Assembly: GCA_036504155.1 (NCBI GenBank)
Contig: DASXVQ010000060.1
Location: 1-64,000 of the forward strand
Length of the DNA: 64,000 nt
Direction: 5' to 3'
Origin: JACRCT01 sp036504155
Lineage (GTDB): Bacteria > Myxococcota > Myxococcia > Myxococcales > UBA5297
Below, in pieces: positions 17,201 through 23,801 of the stretch; the stretch's first letter is position 1, and each line of letters begins with the position of its first letter. The translations under genes were made by a program, and so were the position numbers. The notes under the pieces are model-generated. The model made no database searches. It saw nothing but the letters and a program-made list of their open reading frames with translations, and was not told the origin of the DNA.

Positions 17201-20139
17201 ATCCCAATGCCTCTACAGCGGTGAGCCCGGCGATCGCCAATGCCGCCGCTTCCATGACCGTCGCGTTCCAGCGCGTCGCGCCCTCCATTTCCGTCGTCGC
17301 GCCGAACTTCACGGTCTGCAATCAGGCCAAGCAGAAGCAGCCGCCGAGCGGCCCGAACGTCTGCGATATCGATTTCACCGTGAGCGTCGGCACCTCTACG
17401 ACAAGGGTCGACTTCTCGCTGAATCCGACGAGCGCGGGCACCTTCCCCGGCGGGTCGGTCACCACCTTCACCAACGGCCGCGCTACCAAGACGTTCGCGC
17501 TCAACCAGAGCACCTCGGCCGTGACTCTGAACGCCCGCGCCTACGATGCGGCTGGAAACTACCGAGATGCGTCGTGGACATTCACTCTCATCGACACGAT
17601 CGCGCCCGACCTCACGATTGTCGCCCCCGCGAACAACTCTATCCAGTTCGCCCAGCGGTTCCCCTTCTCTGTCACCACCGACGCCGAGGCCGGCCAAGCC
17701 GTTATCGTGAAATCGTCGTCCAACGGCCAGGTCGTCGGCTCCGGCCTCGTGGCGGCAGGCACGCCCAATGGCGCCACTTTCGATGTCAGCGTGCCTGGCA
17801 CGAACCAGACGCTGACGGCGACCGTCACCGACCTCGCAGGCAATACCTCGCCTGCCCGGTCCATCGATATTCAGATGCAGCTCAATGGATGCGACGTGAA
17901 CTTCATCAATCCCGCCACGGCCGACCCAATCTTCAACGCCTCCGTCACCACGGACGGCTGGGTGCACATCACCGGCAACACCACCCGCATCGGCTGCGAG
18001 AATACGCAGATTGATTTCTCGGCGGGCGTCGACGGCGCGGCGATGACCTTCTACAAATCGGTGACGGCTGTTAATGGGAACTTCTCCGTCGATTACCAAT
18101 TTAAGGACGGCGGCGTGACCGTATTCGAGGGAAAGAGCACCGTCGCCGGGAGCACTCCGAACGGTTTCACCGCTATTACCGACTTCACCCCGCCCACCCT
18201 GCAAATCAATGCACCCGTTCCGAATGGCTCGAAGGCGCTGTTCCTAGTTGCCAAAAATGGCAACTTGAACGTGAAGGCGGGGGCGCTTGGCTTTATCCCT
18301 GAACTCGACAACACCGTGGCCGACGGCCAAGTCCTGTTCGACCTCGTCGCGACTGGCGCAGGTTCCTCGGCAGGCTCCGGAAGCGGAACCGTCGAGATCC
18401 TGCAGGGCACGACGTCGGTCTACTCGACCTCATCAGCGAGCAACGCGGCACAGTCGCTGACGCCGACCGTGACTCTCTACCAGGCCTACGTGGGCAAGTT
18501 GTTCCTCAAGGCTACGGACTACGCAGGAAATAGCGCCTCGACGACTTGGGATCTTACCGTCGACGTTGTGCCGCCGCCCGCGCCGCCGGTGATTACAGAT
18601 CCCTCGGCAGCAAACTTCACGCACGTCGTTGACGATAGGCATGCCGATGTCGATTTCTATTGGTCCACACCGGTCGACGACGGTCCTGCTGGCCAGACAT
18701 TGTCCTGGCAATGCGGATACACGACGTCGACCGCTTTGGGCAGCGCCATTTTTGACGACACAACCTTCGACAATTCGACCGTGACCCTGATAATTCCGGG
18801 CCTAGGCACCCCAGGAACACCCGGTACCGCTGTCGGCCGGCGACTCACCCAGCTCCCACCGCTGAACACTCTTTTGTTTGCCCCCAGGCTTGTTGATGAA
18901 GTTGGCAACCGCTCTTCTTTCGCATCGACTTCGGTTTCGGCGCTCTGGAGAACGGTCCGCCTAGATTTCCCTGGTAGCTCGACGAGCCTTGCAAACTTCG
19001 GAGCCACGATTTCGGAGGCCTGTGACATCGATGGCGATGGCAATGCCGACTTCGTCGTTGGGGCGCCCTCCTCCAGCGTGGGCGGAAAGTCGAACACCGG
19101 AAGCCTCGTCGTGTACTACGGCGGTTCGGCTGCCCTCACGCGGCGTCAGGAATTTGATGGCGCCACGGACAATGCCTACTATGGATTTGCCTATTCGCTA
19201 GGCGATATCAACGGCGACGGACACTGCGACCTGCTTGCCTATTCCGCCGGAGGCATTGCCGTCTATCTCGCGCCGACGGCAGGCGGGATGCTCCCATCAT
19301 CCCCAAGCTTCTCGTTCACATCAGCATCTTTGCTCTACGCCGTTCGCGTCCTTCCGGACGTGAACTCGGATGGCATCAACGAGATCGTCGTCGCCAACCC
19401 CTTCGCCGGAACCGGCGGTGTCGTCTACCTCTTCTACGGCCGTTCCGACTGGACACCGCTGATTTCCGGCGGATCGATTGACTCGTCGGTGTCGTCAATT
19501 ACAATCAATGCCCAAGATGCAGGTGCCTTCCTAGCGAGCGGCGTGGGTTTCATTGGGATGAAAGACGTCGACGCGGACGGCAAGGGGGACTTGCTTCTTC
19601 CGGCCACTGGAATAAACAAGGCCTTCTTCTTCAGCGGAAGCAAGCTCGCCTCGGCCGGCACCTTGACCACCGCCAACGCAACCCAGACCTTCTCGATTGG
19701 CAGCGGCGTTTCGTTCGGCAGCTCCGCAACACGAGCGGACATCAATGATGATGGCCGGATCGACCTCCTCATCGGCGATCTCCAGGCTGGGTCCGTTTAC
19801 GCCTTCACCCAGACAGCAGCTCACTCCTTCGACGCCTCGCCTACCCAAGCCCCGTGGGTCTCGGGTCCGTCCCACCTTGGAGCTTCTCTCGCGCAAGGAG
19901 ACCTTTCGGGGGATGGCGTTGCGGATGTCGTATTTGGCAGCAACACCCCCGGCATTGGAAACCTCTGGGTCGCATGGTCCCACCCCTCCGCAGTGTCCAT
20001 ACCGCCTACGACAATGATTTCCGCGGGTCTCAGCTATGGCAGCGGCTTGGCGATTCTTGATGTGAACAATGATGGCAAGCTGGATCTGATTATTGGGGAG
20101 TCTGGAAATGGCAATGGCACAATCGAAATCCGGTACTAG
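14221..20139 (+). CDS. Giant lipoprotein with Ig-like repeats and C-terminal seven-repeat FG-GAP propeller
   Basis: 1972 residues. The N-terminus is a lipoprotein signal with lipobox LGGC (MTRRRWIPLVLGMAASLGGC). Residues about 30-1590 are repeated all-beta modules of about 90-110 residues in two alternating kinds. One resembles CTFVSPLDGAVLTASNVDVQ; the other begins with GCD-(V/I)-L and contains FNIANASPGGTPVMGKYT. Several carry paired cysteines and end LGEQTLT-V-D-AGNEGTC. From about residue 1595 seven FG-GAP/VCBS repeats follow (for example DIDGDGNADFVVGAP, DINDDGRIDLLIGD, DVNNDGKLDLIIGE), enough for a Ca-binding seven-bladed propeller as in integrin alpha chains. It is likely a surface adhesion or display protein. 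Third-codon-position base use changes sharply near codon 600-650. Confidence 0.88.
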   Translation: MTRRRWIPLVLGMAASLGGCNCNPPADVKKVAITSPKNGATVTMREDVDNTKSGLQLAVKVGTEKIATDGTGFVKILVDGTASNQAIVGADGTATVVIDTTLLTLPDSAHILTAVGGDETGTAESAKVSVTFDSSELDGCEVLVSVPKGGDKLNSKSDIDSGKAGIQTEVSIHTAGCGALGKIRVCLQGDGLTGTACKGNAGIAVAEANISPDNTTRLTVDWVEGAVVVIGEHEVGAKVTDSAAVLVSVDSSAPTCTFVSPLDGAVLTASNVDVQLKVTGSEAGQAVTLTSNLKPEAQTGTVTDTGEAAIAAILPLGEQTLTAKVVDPAGNEGTCAVTVTVNIEGCDVLLTDPPGGEYLFNIANASPGGTPVMGKYTIRGKSTQCPGGLAKFTKTVGGVDADLGTADVDGNGYFSRPLLFPDAEKDAVVTVKIEKTGFAANGGAYFTYSTDFVAPTCTFESPKDGDTVTTQSPSVRLTVTDAEVDQDVVLSTSGKPETMTGKVSVVGGEVTIPASLPLGEQTLTVAVSDKAKNEGTCAIAVTVNVEGCDIVLSDPATPELIVNIANGNPSGTPLAGKYTVKGTTTRCAGGTLTVTKVIGGTAGTPGTATVASDGTFSYDVTFADGEFNSSIQLKIDQAGMAAGTPTEIAYFSDFTPPTLDLAVPALGNLFVVNASNPHLIAGEAGYVLDEDSANAGGTVTANLNVTGIGTVATTGYGSALPGSATVKVGATTPISATTVSNAQQSVSGKLELAEGFNGAVLITLTDSAGNATTGQWDAKVATAALPAALTISNPQAGTINVFRDLGGDRSSYAQVQSVVTFGVTAPAGAQLMMCSTIQYQGAAAGCQAGYYVLPGTVVTASGTSQFYGGLKLPQGEQDIIAQMSDAVGGVATSAPIHLIVDTVPPVVTSVVATNDADANGTIAGSELAANQDATFTANITGADGQQASFTTTDSTGKVATVFATVTSGVATFVVKGIPDGAFTGKVSVTSAHGNPNASTAVSPAIANAAASMTVAFQRVAPSISVVAPNFTVCNQAKQKQPPSGPNVCDIDFTVSVGTSTTRVDFSLNPTSAGTFPGGSVTTFTNGRATKTFALNQSTSAVTLNARAYDAAGNYRDASWTFTLIDTIAPDLTIVAPANNSIQFAQRFPFSVTTDAEAGQAVIVKSSSNGQVVGSGLVAAGTPNGATFDVSVPGTNQTLTATVTDLAGNTSPARSIDIQMQLNGCDVNFINPATADPIFNASVTTDGWVHITGNTTRIGCENTQIDFSAGVDGAAMTFYKSVTAVNGNFSVDYQFKDGGVTVFEGKSTVAGSTPNGFTAITDFTPPTLQINAPVPNGSKALFLVAKNGNLNVKAGALGFIPELDNTVADGQVLFDLVATGAGSSAGSGSGTVEILQGTTSVYSTSSASNAAQSLTPTVTLYQAYVGKLFLKATDYAGNSASTTWDLTVDVVPPPAPPVITDPSAANFTHVVDDRHADVDFYWSTPVDDGPAGQTLSWQCGYTTSTALGSAIFDDTTFDNSTVTLIIPGLGTPGTPGTAVGRRLTQLPPLNTLLFAPRLVDEVGNRSSFASTSVSALWRTVRLDFPGSSTSLANFGATISEACDIDGDGNADFVVGAPSSSVGGKSNTGSLVVYYGGSAALTRRQEFDGATDNAYYGFAYSLGDINGDGHCDLLAYSAGGIAVYLAPTAGGMLPSSPSFSFTSASLLYAVRVLPDVNSDGINEIVVANPFAGTGGVVYLFYGRSDWTPLISGGSIDSSVSSITINAQDAGAFLASGVGFIGMKDVDADGKGDLLLPATGINKAFFFSGSKLASAGTLTTANATQTFSIGSGVSFGSSATRADINDDGRIDLLIGDLQAGSVYAFTQTAAHSFDASPTQAPWVSGPSHLGASLAQGDLSGDGVADVVFGSNTPGIGNLWVAWSHPSAVSIPPTTMISAGLSYGSGLAILDVNNDGKLDLIIGESGNGNGTIEIRY

Positions 20140-20281
20140 CGGACAGCCCAAAGTCGTCACCCGCCCGTATCGAACGCCAAAGGTGAAGAGCCAGAAATTG
20201 GTCACGACGATTTTCGCGGCATGCACCGGGGTGAAGTGCCCCGGCGCCGGCTGCGCATGTTGCCCGCCACCCCTTTGCTAG
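20108..20281 (+). CDS. Cys-rich peptide with YxxP leader motif, candidate RiPP-like precursor
   Basis: 57 residues, ATG 20108 preceded by GGGGAG seven bases upstream. The first 32 bases overlap the end of the giant gene in another frame. Two parts are evident. The first is a basic leader-like half containing Y-R-T-P-K-V at residues 21-26 with Thr at 33-34, reminiscent of the YxxPxL...T recognition motif of lasso-peptide leaders bound by PqqD-like RREs. The second is a core-like tail CTGVKCPGAGCACCPPPLC with six cysteines in 19 residues. It lies between the PqqD-like gene and the kinase/peptidase genes. Coding status is inferred from the ribosome-binding site, start position and composition; no family is recognised. 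Confidence 0.62.
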   Translation: MAMAQSKSGTSGQPKVVTRPYRTPKVKSQKLVTTIFAACTGVKCPGAGCACCPPPLC

Positions 20282-21036
20282 GCCCTTTTCAGGTCGGTTC
20301 GTCGGGGTTCACGGTCGAATCCCGAAATGATCTGTTCTTGCCTTGGCTTTCTCCTTGGCTCGGGACTCCGCCGGATCCTTTTTCCGTGGCGCTGCTTCCA
20401 CGCGGCCAACACTCCCGCGGTCTCCCACTAGACGAGGAAGGCACTCAGGGCTGCTATCAATGGACTCCCAGCAGTCGCCGGCTTGAGTGCTTCATTGAAG
20501 GTAGCGCCCGTTCCGTCTGGTCCTCCCTTCGGGTTGCTTTCAACGTAGCGACTTGGCTATCAGGTGGCCTTCTTGTACACGGTGCAGGCCTGTGTCGGGA
20601 TGGCGACAAGGGCCTCCTGGCGCTTGCTCCGTCGGAAGGCGGTAAGTCGACCCTTTCGGAGCTTGCGGCGAGTTTCACCTGCTTAAGCGACGAGACTGTT
20701 TCTGTGCTTCCCCGAGGCGATTCTTTCTGCATTCAGGGAACACCTTTTCGCAGCACGTCCCCTAAAGTCCCGTCGAATATCCGGACAGCCTTAAGAGCTA
20801 TTCTCCTGCTTGAAAAGGCGACCGGCCCAGCAAGGCATCTCAAGTGCCATCCGGGCCAGGCCCTCTCGCGCTTTCTCCAGCAGGTGTACCAGCCCCCAAT
20901 CGAGTTGTACTCCACGGCCGAACTTCTCAGAAGAAGCAGCGCACTAATCAACTGCATCGGCGCGGTTCGATTCTTGTTTCGTAAGGCGGCTGCCGAGACC
21001 GACCAAGAATTGAACGCGCTTGTGGACGCAAAGTAA
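20257..21036 (+). CDS. HprK-related (HPr kinase/PEPCK-fold) kinase-like protein
   Basis: About 259 residues from ATG 20257; ATG 20221 is also possible and would add 12 residues. Either start overlaps the 3' end of the Cys-rich peptide gene. The start of the fold is seen at LLGPFQVGSSG. HGAGLC precedes the phosphate-binding loop LAPSEGGKSTLSE (about residues 122-134), and CLSDETVSV follows at the acidic position that binds metal in HprK. This is the pattern of the HprK-related kinases that accompany PqqD-like proteins in many Proteobacteria, whose substrate is unknown. No HPr or PTS gene is near. Phosphorylation of a peptide or small molecule is inference. Confidence 0.78.
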   Translation: MLPATPLLGPFQVGSSGFTVESRNDLFLPWLSPWLGTPPDPFSVALLPRGQHSRGLPLDEEGTQGCYQWTPSSRRLECFIEGSARSVWSSLRVAFNVATWLSGGLLVHGAGLCRDGDKGLLALAPSEGGKSTLSELAASFTCLSDETVSVLPRGDSFCIQGTPFRSTSPKVPSNIRTALRAILLLEKATGPARHLKCHPGQALSRFLQQVYQPPIELYSTAELLRRSSALINCIGAVRFLFRKAAAETDQELNALVDAK

Positions 21037-21039
21037 GTG

Positions 21040-21498
21040 ATGTCGAGGATTAGCGCTCAAGTAGGCACCGAGCCACTAGTTCGTCGGATCGAAACGACGA
21101 GCATGTTTCCAACCATCTGTTCGGGCGACTCGGTATCTGCCAAGCGCTGTTCTTCGTCTCCACACGCTGGCGAGGTCTGGGTCGCCGATCGAGGAGACGT
21201 TCACATTTGCCATCGGATTCTTCGGACCAGCAACCAACAGTACCTTCTAAAGGGTGACTGGAATCTCCGCCCCGACGGCTGGTTCCCCCGCTCCGCTCTC
21301 TTCGGCCCCGTCTCCGCAATCCAGCACAACGGCAAGTGGCGCCCAGCCAACCGCATGCGGGATCGCGTACTCGGCCTCGCCCTGAGCGGTGTCGGCACCA
21401 CCTACCAAGCCTCGCGCCTTGTCGCTCGCCGCGCCGCCATCACCCTCCTCGGTGAGTCCCGCGCCCGCGCGCTCAAGACGGCCCTGTTCGGCCGTTGA
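21040..21498 (+). CDS. S24/S26-type signal-peptidase-like protein (Ser-His, SipW/Sec11 style)
   Basis: 152 residues; GTG 21037, directly after the kinase stop, or ATG 21040. The serine box TTSMFPTICSGDSV matches the SM-P motif of type I signal peptidases. The second box is C-H-R-I-L, with His where bacterial SPases have the catalytic Lys, as in archaeal and ER Sec11/SipW enzymes. LLKGDWN corresponds to their LTKGDNN. No N-terminal membrane helix is visible, unlike true signal peptidases, so it may be soluble. The context suggests maturation of the neighbouring Cys-rich peptide. The first two thirds share the AT-richer composition of the genes before it; the last third has normal GC-rich codons. 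Confidence 0.78.
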   Translation: MSRISAQVGTEPLVRRIETTSMFPTICSGDSVSAKRCSSSPHAGEVWVADRGDVHICHRILRTSNQQYLLKGDWNLRPDGWFPRSALFGPVSAIQHNGKWRPANRMRDRVLGLALSGVGTTYQASRLVARRAAITLLGESRARALKTALFGR

Positions 21499-21531
21499 CG
21501 TGTCGGACCCGGCCGGTATGGTGGCTCCTCC

Positions 21532-22491
21532 ATGGCCGCCGCCCCCGCCAGCTCCGCCGCCCCCACCTCCGCCCCCGAGGCACACCCCGATCGCCTCAAG
21601 GCGGACCTAGTCCTCCTCTTCGCCTCCCTGGGCTGGGGCTCGACCTTCGCCCTCAACAAGTTCGCCCTCTCCCTCTGCAGCCCCAACCTCTACCTGGCCC
21701 TCCGCTTCGGCGTCGGCACCCTCGCCGCCGCGCTCCTCGCCCGCCGCTCGCTCAAGGACCTCCCCTCCCTCAAGGCCGGCTTCCTCCTCGGCCTCTGCCT
21801 CTGGCTGGGCTTCATCCTCAATACCTGGGGCCTGAAGTACACCACCGCCACGCGCTCGGGCTTCATCACCGGCCTCGCCGTGGTCCTCGTCCCGCTCCTC
21901 GGCTTCCTCTTCTTCCGCCAGCGCGTCACCCTCTACGCCTGGCTGGGCGCCGGGCTCGCAGGCATCGGCCTGACCGTCCTCGCGGCGCCCGCCCTGACCT
22001 CCGGCGCCCCTCGACTGGCTCGGGGTGACGGGTGGGGCGACGCCATCACCGTCGCCTCCGCGGTCGCCTACGCCTTCCACCTCCTCCTCACCGGCCGCTT
22101 CGCCACCCGGGTCGTCCCCTTCGCCGCCGTCACCGCCCAGCTCGCCGTGGTCGCCGTCCTCTCCGCCCTCTCCATCCCCTTCGAGGACGTCCAGTTCACC
22201 CCCACCCCCGCGCTCCTCGCCACCGTGCTCTTCACCGGCATCCTCTGCTCCGCGGTCTTCCTCTTCCTGCAGCTCTGGGCGCAGGCCAGGACCAGCGCCG
22301 TGCGGGCAGCGATCCTCTTCTCGCTCGAGCCCATCTTCGCGGCGCTCTTCGCCTATCTCCTGCTCGGCGACACGCTCACTCCCGAGGTGCTGCAGGGCGG
22401 CGCGCTCATCCTCGGCGGCATCTTGCTGGTCGAGATCTGGCCGCGGCTCATCCGTCCCCACCACCCTGTGCCCGCGCAGCCGGAAGGCTGA
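21532..22491 (+). CDS. EamA/DMT-family transporter
   Basis: 319 residues with about ten hydrophobic helices and the two-fold EamA repeat typical of drug/metabolite transporters of the inner membrane. Landmarks are LGWGSTFALNKFAL in the first helix, LALRFGVGTLAAALL, and TTATRSGFITGLAVVLVPLL. In the second repeat, RAAILFSLEPIFAALFAYLL is the family's characteristic helix-9 region. Substrate cannot be told from sequence. The loop between the halves contains a match to the dispersed CCCCTCGAC...CTCGGGGTG palindrome (22007-22029), translated in frame as PRLARG. It starts 33 bp after the peptidase gene but has ordinary GC-rich codons and probably does not belong to that locus. Confidence 0.87.
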   Translation: MAAAPASSAAPTSAPEAHPDRLKADLVLLFASLGWGSTFALNKFALSLCSPNLYLALRFGVGTLAAALLARRSLKDLPSLKAGFLLGLCLWLGFILNTWGLKYTTATRSGFITGLAVVLVPLLGFLFFRQRVTLYAWLGAGLAGIGLTVLAAPALTSGAPRLARGDGWGDAITVASAVAYAFHLLLTGRFATRVVPFAAVTAQLAVVAVLSALSIPFEDVQFTPTPALLATVLFTGILCSAVFLFLQLWAQARTSAVRAAILFSLEPIFAALFAYLLLGDTLTPEVLQGGALILGGILLVEIWPRLIRPHHPVPAQPEG

Positions 22492-22499
22492 TCCACTTC

Positions 22500-23597
22500 A
22501 TGCCTGTGATTCCCAAGACCGACGCTCCCGACCGACCGACCGACCCGGCATGGAGGCCGGACGCTACTGACCCGGCACCGAGGCCGGCAGCTCCTGGCCC
22601 GATCGCGGACGCGGCGAAGGAACCTCCGCACGAGGTCGAGCTGCTCACCGCCGGCATGCGCCTGCGCGGCACGGCGCTCTACCTCGACGCCGTCCAGTCG
22701 ACGGGCCTCTGCTTCGTCTCCCACGCGCACAGCGATCACGCCGCCCGCCACCAGCGGGTGGTCGCCACCTCCGCCACGCTGCAGGTCCTCACCCACCGGC
22801 TCGGCAAGCTCCCGTCCGCCCTGGCCAGCCCCTTCAACCAGTCCTTCACCCTCGACGCCATCGACCTCGAGCTGGTCCCCGCCGGCCACGTCCTGGGCTC
22901 GGCCCAGCTGCGCATGACGACCAAGGGCCGCACGGTGGCCTACACCGGCGACCTCAACACCGCGCGCGCCCTGACCGCCGAGCCGCACGGCATCGCCTTC
23001 TGCGACGTGCTGGTCATCGAGTCGACCTTCGGGACGCCCAAGTACCGCTTCCCGCCGCGCGAGGAGACCTACAAGGCCATCCACGACTTCGCGCGCCAGA
23101 CGCTCGACGACGGCGCCACCCCGGTCCTCTTCGCCTACACGCTGGGCAAGAGCCAGGAGGCGATGAAGCTGCTCGCGGATGCCGGCCTGCCGGTGGCGGT
23201 GCACTCGACCATCGCCGACATCGCCGACCTCTACGCCAACCTCGGCTGTCCCCTGCCCCACCGCCGCTTCGACGGCGCGCTGAAGAAGGGCGAGGTCCTC
23301 GTCTTCCCGATGCACCTGACCCGCTCGCGCGCGCTCGACAAGATCGGCCCCTCGCGCTCGGCGGTCCTGACCGGCTGGGCGCTCGATCCCGGCACGCGCT
23401 ACCGCTACGGCACCGACGCCGCCTTCCCGCTCTCGGACCACGCGGACTTCGAGGGCCTGCTCACCTACGTCAAGCAGACCGGGGCCAGGAAGGTCCTCAC
23501 GGTGCACGGCCACGCCAAGGAGTTCGCGGCCTGCCTGCGCGACCGCGGCTACGACGCGCAGCCGCTGGTGACGCCGCGGCAGATGGAGCTGTTCTGA
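22500..23597 (+). CDS. Metallo-beta-lactamase-fold nuclease (exonuclease / RNA-processing type)
   Basis: 365 residues from ATG 22500; an internal ATG at 22656 may be the real start, since the first 50 residues are Pro/Asp-rich and include a dispersed repeat (22548-22610). The metal site is complete: HAHSDHA (about residues 75-81), GHVLGSAQ, TGDLN, and an RMMBL-type end SDHADF (about 313) and HGHAKEF. This pattern is that of DNA/RNA-processing MBL proteins (SNM1/CPSF-like), often labelled mRNA 3'-end processing factor or ligase-associated exonuclease. No DNA ligase gene is adjacent, so whether DNA or RNA is cut is open. Confidence 0.83.
   Translation: MPVIPKTDAPDRPTDPAWRPDATDPAPRPAAPGPIADAAKEPPHEVELLTAGMRLRGTALYLDAVQSTGLCFVSHAHSDHAARHQRVVATSATLQVLTHRLGKLPSALASPFNQSFTLDAIDLELVPAGHVLGSAQLRMTTKGRTVAYTGDLNTARALTAEPHGIAFCDVLVIESTFGTPKYRFPPREETYKAIHDFARQTLDDGATPVLFAYTLGKSQEAMKLLADAGLPVAVHSTIADIADLYANLGCPLPHRRFDGALKKGEVLVFPMHLTRSRALDKIGPSRSAVLTGWALDPGTRYRYGTDAAFPLSDHADFEGLLTYVKQTGARKVLTVHGHAKEFAACLRDRGYDAQPLVTPRQMELF
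22548..22610. repeat. Dispersed GGCCGG repeat within the 5' end of the nuclease gene
   Basis: CCCGGCATGGAGGCCGGACG, then CTACTGACCCGGCACCGAGG and CCGGCAG, match the GGCCGGCCTC-family repeats elsewhere (inverse orientation, including the CTACT end). It is translated in the annotated frame if the upstream start is used. Confidence 0.55.
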
Positions 23598-23801
23598 GCC
23601 GGAGATTGAAATCTCCGGCTACCTCAGCAAAGCCCCTTCGGGGCTCAGAGTGTTCTTGGACTGAGCTCAGTCCAGAGTATCCGTGAGCCCGAAGGGCTTT
23701 GCAGGCGTAGCCGGCGGTTTCAACCGCCGGCGGACGGGCCCCGCCGGATATTTCAACCGCCGGCGGACGGGCCCCGCCGGAGATTTCACTCTCCGGCGGG
23801 C
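23598..23801. repeat. Dense hairpin and 33-bp tandem repeat region
   Basis: In order: GCCGGAGATTGAAATCTCCGGC just after the nuclease stop; AGCCCCTTCGGGGCT; CTGAGCTCAG; and a 33-bp unit TTTCAACCGCCGGCGGACGG followed by GCCCCGCCGGATA at 23718 and 23751. A degenerate third start (TTTCACTCTCCGGCGGG) is at 23784. It lies between two convergent genes and probably terminates both. No gene is seen. Confidence 0.75.

Noticed and set aside
13812..21498. Lasso-peptide or PQQ biosynthesis cluster
   Set aside because: No lasso cyclase/asparagine-synthetase-like gene, no PqqC or PqqE, and the small ORF does not look like PqqA.
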